Shown here in pieces: positions 26,201 through 36,800 of a DNA stretch of 64,000 nucleotides; positions within the stretch are counted from its first letter, which is position 1; each line of letters starts with the position of its first letter. Under the pieces are notes generated by a model, which was given only the letters and a program-made list of their open reading frames with translations, had not been told where the DNA came from and searched no databases. Position numbers and translations under genes: made by a program. Source of the stretch: Solea solea (taxonomy: Eukaryota; Chordata; Actinopteri; Pleuronectiformes; Soleidae); the NCBI RefSeq assembly GCF_958295425.1, contig NC_081146.1:4464041-4528040 (forward strand), read 5' to 3'.

Positions 26201-29200
26201 ACCTCCACAGACCCCAAGCAATTCATCTTGTCGCCCGCCTGTTTTTATTTGACTGCTTGGTTTATTCTACTGTGACGCTGTGGTTTGTGTGATGCTGACA
26301 TTTTGTACTTGTACTTTTTGTGCTGTCTGCACTTTGCTAATGTTTCACTGCTCCAGGCTGTGTGCTCCACTGTTCTCTAATCAAGAACACACACAAAAAA
26401 ATCCCCCTCACAAACATTCCAGGTTATGAACTCACAGGAAATGCACTGGTTCAATGAGGACAATATCAGAATTTAGGTAGGAGTATTGTGCAGAGGCAAA
26501 ACCCACTGAATTACTTTGGTGCAATTTTAGAAGAATGGAAAATCTCCATTGTTTATACAATTCTGCGTAAAGCAAAGCCATATTTCCTTGTATAATGTAT
26601 TTGTATGTACACTGTTAATGCTGTATTTATTGTGGGTTTTAAGAATGTATGTATATTTAGCCTTTGAAATCAATCTCAGGCACTGAAATGCCTGTCTGTC
26701 TCACACTGTCTTCTAACAAGGACGGTCATTGTCCTAAAGTGTGCACAACAACAACGACGTACAAGACTTTCTCCAGCGACAGAAGCAGTTTTTATCAGCT
26801 CAATCTTTTTAACCCAACAGCTCATGAGGAAACTGTTCACGTAGCTTTGCATTTAAGTTTCTTTTCTCACTTTGTTACCAACATAAACCACTTAAGCTCC
26901 AGTCATTAAACTCATTACAAATGATCTTGTAATATTTAGAATTGGAGTCTCTTTTATTGCCACTTTGGTGAGTGTGTATTGCCCTAGTGTTGTAGTCAAG
27001 ACCACCTAAACCGAGACCAAGTCGAGACCAAGACCACAGTGTATCGAGACCAAGACAAGACCAAGACTTTGAGGGGTCGAGACCGTGACAAGACCAAGAC
27101 CGTTAGCGTCGCTTTGCAGGATTTACACGTTGCGCTGTGTTTTCTTTTGGAGGTATTTATGCATTTGTGGCTGCATACATTTTATTATAGATTTTATTGG
27201 CTGACATCTTCTCACGGCCTCTTCTCCTGTCACTCACATGCACTTTTGTGTGTGTGGGGGGGGGGGGGCGTGTGAAAGGGGGCGGGAGGGGTGACAACCG
27301 TTACAGTGACAAAAATTTCAAATGATAAATGAGTCAAGTTATTGGTTGTACCCGAAGCAATACGATTTACGCAAAATCACAGTAATGATATTAACACGTT
27401 AATCCAAAAAATGCACAGGTATTTTATTGATATCCCCACAGTTGTGGTCTTGACCGGTAACCGGTAAAGGAGACGAGACTGAGACCTTCAAAAAGAGACC
27501 ACTTTTTGAAGGTCTCAGTCTCAGTCTCGTACTACAACCGATCTCGAGTACTACAACACTAACGTGCCCACCAGTGACACTTGGTCCGAGACTTGAAACT
27601 GCAGCGCTAATTGCGCACTTTTTAGAGCAGGACCTCATTCCCACAATGTAAACAGTGTCCGCCATCTTTGCTAACAGTTACGCTAACAGGACTAAGTGTC
27701 ACTGGTGAGCACGTAACAGAGAAAAGAATGAAGATATTTCTCCACTCAGGGGAAACTCTCCACAATTTTTGGAGTAATATTCTAGTAATACAAAGCTAAA
27801 TGCAAATCGGTGAAGTATTCCTTTAAGTAAAAATATTACATTATCACTGTGTTGCGATTGCAGCTCTGTAGTGTCGCCTCCTTTAACCTCATACCATCAA
27901 ATCCACAGCTGACTGACTGCTCGCACAAACCCAGAGGGGGAGAGGTTGTGTTACTCAATGCCACACACAACCTGAGTGATTCATTCAATAAAGCTCATAC
28001 CTTAGATACGGTTGGATACCTTGATTATTTAATAGCCTGGTAAACCCTGAAACTGATGCCTATAACATTTACAGCATTTTTAATGATAGTCAGGGATTCA
28101 AACGGCTAAATTCGGCACAAGCAAGTGCACATGTAATGCTGCACTGAGGTCACTTTAAAATACTGTATGTTTTTCTTTGTGGGACTGTAAAGTTTATTGC
28201 ATATTTTATTGTGAAAGGACATTTTTAATCATCAGAAATGAAGCACTACTGGATCCCAGATCTCACACAACAATGTACAGTAATGTGTATTATATTATTA
28301 AATGACTATCTGGACAAATGGTTATACATCTTTTCTCTCTATAGCAGTGTTTTAGACGCTCCCTTGCTCCAACACACCTGATTCAAATGGTTATCTCATC
28401 ATCCAGCTGTGCAAAAACATGACCCCTACATCTGAATCCGGTGTTGGTGCAGCCATGCAGAGCTCCCCAAGGACCAGGGTTGAGAAACACTGCTCTACAG
28501 CAATCTTCACCTCTTATGACTCAACTAAGCCTGAATTACTCATAACCCTGTGGTTGAAATGTGTGGGCACTGCAGCACATGAGATTACCTTCATGGACTC
28601 AGTTGCTGCTTTGTGGAGGCCGTGTTAGCTGCAGGAATAACTGACTGGCTTATCTCTTGTTATCATCAGTCTGCTGGCAGCCCGCCTGCCCGCGGTTCTG
28701 GCTTACAGACAACAAGTCAAGCAGATTGGCAATTACTCTGTCATATTTAGCCCTGGCTACTGCTTAATCATGGACTCTCACCTCATTTGTCATCCACTAA
28801 AACCTCGTCCCTCACTGGATCTTCTCTGTTACTTTATACTTTTCATCTGTCCCTTCTTTTTCGGAAGTGTGTTGCGTCATCATTTTCCAAAGTCATTTGC
28901 CTTTCTATTTCTGGTTTAGTACAGGGCACTGTCAGACGCACGATACTTTGCAAGTTACACACACTGAATTTTGAATACTATTTTAATCAGGTGATTATCG
29001 AGCCAGAAATACAACTTTCAAAAGCTCTCCTGAAAGAATGTGCTGTTGATGAAGGAACAGTGAAATAGAACATTTGTCCTCATCACCATCAACTAATAAA
29101 GTTGCTTGAAAAAAGTAGAATGTGGTTTGTAGCCCTCAAGTTTTAAACAGTGATAACTGTTTATAAGTATCTGACAGCATCTCTGTGTCCGTCGTACCTG

Positions 29201-31360
29201 GCATCACGATCTTGTCGCAGGCTACACACTTGGAGGAGAACTCGTTACAGTAACAGTCATTGCAGAGCAACGCGTCTTCCTGGCTGGTGAAGGGTTCGTC
29301 CGCCAGCGAGCGATCGCAGCGGAAACAGCGGAAGCAGTGCTCGTGATAGTGCCGGTCCTCATAGAAGAGCTCCTGGCAGCAGAACAGAGGGCGAGAACAA
29401 GGATAATGGACGTCATTTCATACAGTTGTGTAAAACACAACACTTACAGTATCTATTTACATTATATAGGATTGGTGTGTACAATTTAGTGGTATGGCTG
29501 CTCAATGAATAACCAACAAAGATAACAGGTGTGTCAAAACAGCATTATAATAAAACACCGCAGTCATGCAGAGATTCTCTGGTCCTTGCTCTACAGAAGA
29601 GAAAAGTGTGTAGAATTTGTGACATGTAATGTTGAGACTGCAGACTACACATCACAGAGGACTCCCCTGTCCACCCCTCCCATTCCAAAGCATGACAGGA
29701 AAACTAAAAGTGGCCTTCACCGACCAGAAATGATGCAACTCTCCTTCGTTCATGCAGTAAACACAAAACACACACTCAGACTGGTTTGGCTGTATAAGGA
29801 AGACTCTTCCCTTATAAAGTACATATAAGTACATATAAAATGTTCTTTCGCACGCTACAAAAACCAAACTATTTTTATTTTCGAGCAGTTATATTCGCAG
29901 TTATATCCTTCTGGGTAGTATTTTAAATGTTTATTCAATAAAACCACACTGGAACTTTAAAGGAAGTGGCTTTGAACTCAACTGTGAATCTTACAATCAC
30001 AATATTGGCACAATATTGATCATATTGTGCCGCTCTATTAATTGGTGTTTAACCAACTGTTGAACTGAATGAGGAGAATCTGCAGTGGATTCCAGCTCAA
30101 TATCCAGTGCTTAGTTTTTCCTGTTACTGTCATTAGAAACATGAAGGTGAAAGATCCATTCACAGCCCTTAATATAAAGAACTACAATTTTGGGTCGACA
30201 CAAATGAGAGAAATGATGTTTATGAATTTATTTCATTTGTGCCAATAGATTCCCTTATTCTTACAGACTTGAAGAATTGCACAATGCAGTCATCTCATCT
30301 GCATGAAGCAAGTACAGGAAAGGCTTGAGGCGAGACTAAACAACACTCAAAACCAAAAAGATGAGTGTGTATTCTCTCTGTTTGAAAATGACACATATAA
30401 TGTCTGCATACGCAGCCTCGGTCAGTGGGCGGTTACTTGCACATATTGTACTTTAGTGCATGCTTCTGTTTGAAAATGTTTTACAAGGGTGGGAGTGAAA
30501 TCATTGTCTACGAGGCACCGGCCCAACAAATCCCTGGCGCGTCCCGTGGCCTTGAGGATGTTGACAACTCATACGCTGCCTCCGCTATCCAAACGACTAA
30601 ACGCGGAAGCATGCCGCGTTCTATAAACTCAAATAAGTAGCATATTTCAGTCTCTAAATGGACCACTCCGTGTTAGTGTTTTCCATTAAGGGAAGATTGA
30701 ATTTTAACTTGATTGTGGCAAAGGAGACGTTCTCTCATGCTGCATTTTTACAGTCTAGCCTTTTGGCTTCTGTGGACTTAGTGGAAATTGCCTGTATAAT
30801 TGGGAGGTAAATTAGCCTTTACTGCGTCTTGCCACACAAAATATATAGAACACGCCTCATTTGCCATGAATTATGCGTCATTAAAATGGCATAACTTCTG
30901 TTTTCACTGCCCGAGGCCACATCACAACGTGACAAGCAATGACTTGGAGCTAATAAGGGTTAGCTCTTTTGATGTGCTTTGTCTTTGTTTAAACTGTTAA
31001 TATGTTGATCCCGGTGTGGAAAGACTGAGGTCATAGTGTGGGATTCATTCCAGTGTATACACCACAGCAGAGCCAATAAGGGTTGCAAGAAACATTTAGG
31101 GCTGAATGTTTTTTTAATTTCATTTTGAAAACCTGTATGTTCTCCACTTGTTGTGCAACTGATCGCTGAACACATGCCTGTTCATGTCATGATTGATGCC
31201 TTACCCTTGCGTCGTGGCCGATCAGTTCTTTGCACTCATCACAGGTGTTTGAGAAGCGGCTGTCGTAACAGGGGATGCAGTACGGGCTGTCGTCTGACTG
31301 GATGTACTTGCGGCCGTACAGTGATTCTTTGCAGTTGTCACAGTCAAAGCGGTCGGCCAT
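23083..31360 (-). CDS. fhl3: four and a half LIM domains protein 3, five coding exons (overview)
   Basis: The coding sequence is the reverse complement of 31360-31205, 29372-29198, 25060-24891, 24706-24520 and 23234-23083. These total 840 nt, or 279 residues plus a TAG stop; human FHL3 is about 280 residues. Phases are consistent across all four introns (0, 1, 0, 1). The product has an N-terminal half LIM (zinc ligands C7, C10, C28, C31) and four full LIM domains starting near C40, C101, C162 and C221 and ending at C275. FHL proteins are cytoplasmic/nuclear scaffolds that bind actin-associated proteins and transcription factors; FHL3 is known mainly from skeletal muscle. The phrases ESLYGRKYIQ, ELFYEDRH, SLADEPFT, MPGTRKLEYAG and GGVTYRDEP favour FHL3 over FHL1, FHL2 and FHL5. 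Which teleost co-orthologue (a or b) cannot be decided here. Confidence 0.95.
23235..24519 (-). other. fhl3: fhl3 intron between coding exons 4 and 5 (GC-AG)
   Basis: The 1285-bp intron starts GC and ends AG on the minus strand. It contains a SINE-related fragment (24168-24385, plus orientation) and a stretch near 23640-23960 that resembles teleost dispersed-repeat sequence (GCGTGCACAGACATTT motif), though I cannot name its family. No coding signal is seen. Confidence 0.85.
24168..24385 (+). mobile_element. SINE-type dispersed repeat in an fhl3 intron
   Basis: It contains GGGGCCTTTCTGTGTG, GGTTTTCTCTGGGTTCTCTG, TTTCCTCCCACAGTCCAAAA, GGCCCTGTGATGGACTGGGG and a degraded end near GATGAAGCGGTAGAC. 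It is the same class as 7690-8040 in opposite orientation; the tRNA-like head is missing. Confidence 0.7.
24520..24706 (-). CDS. fhl3: fhl3 fourth coding exon (LIM3), GC donor
   Basis: The acceptor TTTTCAG precedes 24706. Residues 168-229 run from TLAKGGVTYRDEP to SKPIT, followed by the first base of Gly230. LIM3 ligands include H182, C185, C188, C191, C209 and C212, and LIM4 begins at C221/C224. The exon must end at 24520 to preserve ITG-FGGGKY across the next junction, and the bases that follow are GCAAGA, so this is a GC-AG intron with an otherwise strong donor (CAG|GCAAGA). Continuing past the exon adds non-family residues and reaches a stop at about 24493. Confidence 0.93.
24707..24890 (-). 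other. fhl3: short fhl3 intron between coding exons 3 and 4
   Basis: A compact 184-bp intron with GTCGGT donor and TTTTCAG acceptor. Nothing else is recognisable in it. Confidence 0.88.
24891..25060 (-). CDS. fhl3: fhl3 third coding exon (LIM2)
   Basis: The acceptor GTGGTAG precedes 25060; using it completes Gly111 (G from exon 2 plus GT) and gives residues 112-167, beginning TRKLEYAGSTWHEGC and ending CTHCKK. A second AG six bases further in would break the family consensus and phase. The donor after 24891 is GTCGGT, weaker than consensus. LIM2 ligands include H123, C126, C129, C132, C150 and C153; LIM3 starts at C162 and C165. Confidence 0.93.
26987..27559. mobile_element. TA-flanked non-autonomous DNA transposon with internal hairpin
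   Basis: The terminal inverted repeat is GTGTTGTAGT at 26987 and its complement ACTACAACAC ending at 27559, with TA on both outer sides (26985-26986 and 27560-27561). Subterminal sequence is rich in repeated GAGACCAAGACC motifs. An internal hairpin lies at about 27472-27530, with arms GAGACTGAGACCTTCAAAAA and its complement around a short loop. No transposase frame is present. Confidence 0.6.
27562..27715. repeat. inverted-repeat unit adjoining the TA-flanked element
   Basis: ACGTGCCCACCAGTGACACTT at its left end and its near-complement AAGTGTCACTGGTGAGCACGT at its right end enclose about 110 bp. It directly abuts the preceding element. It could be a small separate element or part of a composite. 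Confidence 0.45.
28345..28492. mobile_element. hAT-like 148-bp element with 8-bp target duplication
   Basis: The ends are CAGTGTTTTAGAC on the left and, inverted on the right, CAGTGTTTCTCAACCCTGG. The flanks are CTCTATAG (28337-28344) and CTCTACAG (28493-28500), 7 of 8 identical, as expected of the 8-bp hAT duplication. It shares the block CTCCAACACACCTGATTCAA with 3296-3475. There is no coding capacity. Confidence 0.75.
29198..29372 (-). CDS. fhl3: fhl3 second coding exon (LIM1)
   Basis: The acceptor is CTGCCAG before 29372 and the donor GTACGA after 29198. Reading in phase 0 gives residues 53-110, beginning ELFYEDRHYHEHC and ending KIVMP, plus the first base of Gly111. The LIM1 zinc ligands visible here include H62, C65, C68, C71, C89 and C92, and the first LIM2 pair C101/C104 follows. 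There are no stops or frameshifts. The exon is 175 nt long and fits the conserved exon pattern of the FHL family. Confidence 0.94.
29373..31204 (-). other. fhl3: fhl3 intron between coding exons 1 and 2
   Basis: An 1832-bp intron with canonical ends (GTAAGG ... CTGCCAG). An open frame on the plus strand (30425-30640) has no recognisable homology or splice context. I see nothing else in this stretch. Confidence 0.85.
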
Positions 31361-31380
31361 CGCAATTTTCTTCTTCAAGT
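31205..31380 (-). CDS. fhl3: fhl3 first coding exon (half LIM and start of LIM1)
   Basis: The acceptor is a pyrimidine-rich tract ending TTTCAG just upstream of 31380. Twenty bases of 5' UTR precede the ATG at 31360-31358. The exon encodes residues 1-52, starting MADRFDCDNC and ending ELIGHDAR, with the half-LIM ligands C7/C10/C28/C31 and the first LIM1 cysteines C40 and C43. The donor after 31205 is canonical GTAAGG, phase 0. An upstream in-frame ATG in intron sequence (31447-31445) is excluded because the acceptor lies between it and the conserved start. At least one non-coding first exon must lie further upstream (higher coordinates). Confidence 0.94.
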
Positions 31381-32393
31381 CTGAAACAGAAAGAAGAGGA
31401 TTTTTTAATGAGACTCTCAAGAATAGAAAAGTGTGATGTAGTGTCATTACGTAAGGAGATTAGACAGAGCGACACCTTTAAAACACACACACACAATATT
31501 GAACTTATGCCACGAGGGATCTCTAAATCAAAACAAAAACAAAAGACCTGGCTTGATAATGTCAGGAAACAGTGCGGGATCATGGGAATTCTGTTGTTGA
31601 GACTGAGCTTTACAAGGAGAACTTTGGCAGCAGAGCACGCGGCAAACGCCAACGAGTCGTTGTGATCCATTAGTGACAAACACACACAGGAAAATGAAAA
31701 TAAAAGACACATTGATCAGTTATTAGAACCCGATATTTCCCTCCTCACGCTGATGTTTACCCCAGGTAAAGCTGATGATGTCATTAAAAGACGGCTAAAA
31801 TGAAATGAACAGAAATTTGGCTTCAGTTATAAGGGCTCAGACAAAACACAAAGTGCAAGTGGAAAGAAAAAAAGACAGACAGAGAAAAAAGAGAGGAGGG
31901 GAGAGTTATGAGAGACAGTGCAAAATGCCTATTAACTTTAATTGGTGTGTGATGAAAGTGCAGCGGATGCAGAGGCGAGAGGATGAGAGAAGGAGCTGTC
32001 ACTTTGCTGTCTTTCAGTAACAACCTGAGTCTTTCCTGCCGCTGTCAACTGTGGCACAATCTTATCAGCGAGTGGGGAAATGAGTGGATGTGAAACCCAC
32101 ACACTGTACATATTTATGAGGCAAGAACAACAAATAAAGAAACGCTGTGATGTGTTTGTGAGTGTGATCCCCTCACTAGATGTTTCCTTTTGGCCTAAGG
32201 ATGCACCTACAGTACAACGCTGATACAGACACTGTTGAAAACATGGTTTTTAATTGTGCAACGGGCCCTCGATCATCTTGATGTGATGCAGTATGGCAAA
32301 CATTGTTGAGTTGGCAAAACACTGCAGCATGAAAGAAAGCATGGTCGTTCTAAAATCTTCCTTTTTTATCTTTTAAGTGTACATGGTGCATTA

Positions 32394-32395
<2 letters not shown>

Positions 32396-32441
<46 letters not shown>
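32396..32441 (+). repeat. (TG)n microsatellite
   Basis: An uninterrupted array of about 23 TG dinucleotides. Confidence 0.95.
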
Positions 32442-32446
<5 letters not shown>

Positions 32447-32750
32447 GTCAGGATCAGAACTGTGTTAAATGACACTGGACATGTTCTTACTCATTAATGA
32501 TTAATGCGTAATGATTTTTCACGATAAGTGCTTTTGGCTCAATATTGACATGTGGGAATTTAGACATAAATCTCAAGGAAAAGGCTGCTGGAGAATAGTT
32601 TTGCAAACGTAACTGTGGGTCCTGACCCAGATTACGGGTGCATGACAACAGTTACTATATAATATAACTAAAAAAATATCTATTAAATAAAATATCACAA
32701 TATTTCATGGCGTGATACTGTATCAATACACTGGATTCATAGCTCCAATG

Positions 32751-32910
32751 CGACGGTAGCTCAGTGGTAGAGCGACTCATCTGTGAACGTGGAGGTTGTG
32801 GGTTTGATTCCCAGCTCCGCTAGTCTACATGCCACTGTGCCCTTGGGCAAGACAATTAACCCCACGTTGCTCCTGACGGCTGTGCCGGCAGCGTGTGAAT
32901 GGGTATGAAA
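32751..32910 (+). mobile_element. tRNA-derived SINE with A and B boxes
   Basis: The head CGGTAGCTCAGTGGTAGAGC contains an A box (TAGCTCAGTGG), and GGGTTTGATTCCC is a B box with one change from the GGTTCGATTCC type. The body CCTTGGGCAAGACAATTAAC and GCTGTGCCGGCAGCGTGTGA is a common teleost SINE body. It is not a functional tRNA gene because the acceptor stem partner and 3' half do not follow. Confidence 0.75.
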
Positions 32911-33446
32911 GATGAGTGATAGAAAATGTGCTGCACATAGATCAAGAGTAGAAAAGCTATTTTGATAGTCGATCAATCAGTTTGAAGCTTTTTTTCACGA
33001 GTAAAACACGATTTCCGATTGTTTAAGCTACTTTTTTCTTAATTTCTTTGCTCTGGATAACAAAGAAATCATTTAAAGTGATTCATTTTGGTCTGTGGAC
33101 AAAACAAGACATTTGAGAACATCATCCTTTCCAGGTTTGACGAACACAGATCAACATTTTTTAAGGTTTTCTGATATTTTATGGACCAAACGAGTAATCG
33201 AGAAAATAATCAAATACAAACCATTTACCATTAAAATACACTATACTGATTCTTGCCAATACACAGCCCTAGAAGCACATAGTCAGTTACTTCTCCTTTT
33301 TTTCCTCTTTTCTTTCTTCATTTACTCTTTATTATTTGTATATGTATTGAAATATTAACTATTTATAAAGTCCAGGTTATATGTCATTGTTTTGCCTATA
33401 ATATGGCACTTAAAGGATGGGTTGATGAAGCTAGAAAATATTTATA

Positions 33447-33447
33447 A

Positions 33448-33481
<34 letters not shown>

Positions 33482-33494
33482 GTATATATATGTA
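33447..33494. repeat. (TA)n microsatellite with GTATATATAT variants
   Basis: A TA array interrupted by two TATG steps. Confidence 0.93.
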
Positions 33495-33716
33495 TGTGAT
33501 TTGGGATATACTGTGATTTTGTGCCTGAAATAATAAAGAGATTATTAAGCACTAAATCAAACAAAAAAAAGTGTTGCAGTATGGCTGGAGGGAAGTGATA
33601 AGTGATACAGCCCTGAGAAAAGATGCAGTGCAGCTCATTTACTCTGACCACACACTAACAATCATCTCCACTTAATATCACAATCAATTCAACTTGTAAC
33701 TTCAGGTACTGCCTAT

Positions 33717-33718
<2 letters not shown>

Positions 33719-33756
<38 letters not shown>

Positions 33757-33826
33757 TATATGAACATCCATCATAATACAAGCATATAAAGCACGGAGCA
33801 GGCAACCACACACACACACACACACA
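33719..33826. repeat. (CA)n microsatellite pair
   Basis: A CA array at 33719-33751 and a second at about 33808-33826, separated by unique sequence. Confidence 0.92.
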
Positions 33827-36800
33827 TAAAAAGCACAGGGTGACATAGAAAAATGAACAAAGTGTAAAAGCCAAATCACACAGAATCTGTCATCAAGGAA
33901 AACATTAGTCCCAGACTCTCATATTTCATCTGTCTCAGCCTTTAGTGAGACACAAGCCCTTAATGAGTTAAGGTGAACAAGTTCACCACCACAGTTCCAC
34001 AACCATTTCCCCAAACTGGAGTGTCGCTTTCAGCTGCCTTCAACAACTCCAAGACATAGTTCAGAAAATGTAAATACACGACTCCCTGCAGTCATGTGTA
34101 TACACTGGCTTGCATCACTGCGCAGCCATAACTCTCTAACTAATGACTGAATGGATACATCTCACATATCTCACATCCATCTGAATGCTATGGCAAGGTC
34201 TCAGAATAAGCAGCTGTGGTTGGCCTGTGTAATCTGCAACAACATGCTGAACTTGCAAGTCTCTGTTTTAACGCCGAGTTCTGCGCATTTGGACACTCCA
34301 TCCATCAGGAAAATTCCCGTGACGTTTGCCGTAGGCCCGCGTAACCACAACGTCAAAGCTTAGATCAACTAAGTGCACGGTTGAGAATGAACACAGCACC
34401 TAATGTTATCTGCAGTTCCAGGTAGGTATGCGCTGCCTGCGCTTGCCAGGTAAGCCAACGAGACGAAGCATGACTCACAGAGCCGGGAAGGCAGTGCTGT
34501 GACGTCTGACGTCTGTCTGATGTCAGCTTTGATTTCCAAAGCAAATCAGGCGGCTGTTTTTGACCCTTCCACACATCATTCACATGATCCACATAAGCAT
34601 TGACTTCAACACCGAAGAAAGTAGGTCATCATAGGTGGAAATACAGTACCTCTCGTACAGGATGATGAATATTTGAACACAGATGTTTAACTATAGCTGA
34701 CATCCCCGTGCCTGGGTTAGATCACCCACTGTGTTCCTGGTTGCTAACCATTAAAGCCCTGTGCAGCCTTGGCCAGCCGCCCTCTCTGCAAGTGTTTTAA
34801 TGGTCTCCAGTGAGATAAGGGTTTGAACAAGAATGACTGGTTTTCTAGCACTAGGCACTAAGGCAAGGTTTGGTGCTCCTCAGAGGATTTTAAAAATTGA
34901 TTTCTTTACATTTTTATTTACCCCAGACGAGTCCGAGAGGTAGGACCACACACACGCCACGGGGCATTGTCATCCGTCATATGTAGAAAATGTAAAATAC
35001 AAGAGGAAAGAAATTATGGATGCATTCATGGCTCAGAGGATGAAATCTTTATATTTTCAGACAGACAGAAATCAGGAATCATGTCAACATTAGAAATCTA
35101 GTCTTTCTTGTACATGGAGATGCCAATCCATGTTATTTATAATGTAGGTACATGACAACTGCTGGGTAGAAATTCATCATGTGATGTGATATTTCTGCAC
35201 ACTCATTGGCTATTCTGCCCAAATGCCATTGCAAACAGAAAATCAGTGAAGACTAATGGGCACGTCCATACTACTGCTTTATGATCTGCATCCAGACCAG
35301 CATTTCAGCTCCAAGTCAGAAGTTGTAAGTCCTCTGGAAGTATGAGTAGCTACCAATGATGAGAAACAACAATGTTGAAAACAAAGAGTAAGTATTTCTT
35401 TTATAGGATGAACACACACACGGTGAAAGTGAAACTGAATTATCAGAACCTTTCATTCACTGCTGAAAGTTCGTGTTGTGGCCAATCAGGAGAGAAATGT
35501 GAGTAACTGCAGCTCTGTTTTCAAAGGTCGCATTTTCTGCAGTATTTTCAGACTTGTGAGTAGTGTGGATGTAGCCTGATTCACTTTAGTAGCATCCCCA
35601 CCGGCCAAATCAGGAATTCCCTTAATCAAAGACCCATAATCACATCCTACAGTGTAAAGCCAGAATAAATGTAGGCAAGAATGCAGGTACTAAACCACAG
35701 ATGGCAACATGACACCAATACAATTATATATATACAGAATATAGGCAAAACAAAGGCAGAAGAGGTTATTGTTCTGACTTCCGGTCAGGTAGTGTTTTCA
35801 TTTCTGTGGGATTCACTGTGGTGTTTGAGTGGCCACAGCACAGCCTGCAATGAAGTCCTGATGGTAAATGCTCTCACAGAGAGGGCTGTGACGTCAGTGC
35901 ACTGACCCCTGCTGTGATGCACTAAGACGTGATTACTGACCCAAAACCCACTGTACTGAAACTGAAGACTTGGATCTGGGTCACAGTGAACTCTGGTACA
36001 AAGGCCATTTCTCACAAGGCTTTGTATCCACTACTGTATAAGCTAACTTCCCAGCAGCAGTCCATCTCCGTCTTGTCCAGAACCCAGTGACTAAGAACCC
36101 CACTTTGGGTTAATAACGTTCCCAAATACCAAAGCTGTGAGTGAATTCATCCCCCTGGGAAAAGTGTGGGCTTCAAGGAAATCGCCAAACTCTCCACAAA
36201 AGACAACCATCCAGAAATATTTGAACCAACTTTACTTACTGGGATATATGTATTACATTCAGCAATAATAGACCAGTAAGACAGAGAAGAACAAAAATTA
36301 CAAATAATATTACACAAATAATCCTTCTTGACATTTTTTGTTTCCCAGGAGCTGATGTTTCCGTCCGTACAGGTGTTCTTAATTAATCATAATGTGAACA
36401 ATGCAGAAGAAAGTGTGACTCATTCTCAATTTTACCTAATTCACATAATTGTGCACAAGCTGTTTTCCTCCCGAACATTTTTTTTTTAAAATCTGCCAAC
36501 TTCCAGGACCAGAGGAACAATTCTGTTCTCAGTGGAGCAAATTAAAACCTCCGACCTCCTGATAAGTTTGCTTTAAAGTAAGATTCAGCAAAGTAATTAT
36601 TGCCTGCTTTGCATATATGTTTGTCATTTTGGTTTTGCCATTTTCTTTCAAATCTAGACAGTAATTTGCTTGTAATGGTGCTGCATGAAAAATGATTACA
36701 GTGAATAAACTGTAAATCCTCAAGAGTGGCTTCAATCTATTTAAACCACGGAGAAAAATGCTGTGATTTACGCCAACGGCAAATCTTCAACTTCACCCGA

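Larger units (their letters stand above)
25061..29197 (-). other. fhl3: fhl3 intron between coding exons 2 and 3
   Basis: A 4137-bp intron holding a TA-flanked non-autonomous DNA element (26987-27559), an adjoining 150-bp inverted-repeat unit (about 27562-27715), and a hAT-like 148-bp element (28345-28492). The rest (25100-26980 and 28500-29190) shows no exon or named repeat that I can support. Confidence 0.85.

Noticed and set aside
30425..30640. Open frame in an fhl3 intron (plus strand), slightly GC-rich
   Set aside because: No homology and no flanking splice signals. Conservation would have to be tested.
31153..31712. Frames on both strands around fhl3 coding exon 1
   Set aside because: The plus-strand frame is the antisense shadow of the exon; the minus-strand frames upstream are intron sequence beyond the acceptor at 31380.
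32751..32825. tRNA-like sequence with A and B boxes
   Set aside because: No complete cloverleaf; it continues into a standard SINE body, so it is a SINE and not a tRNA gene.
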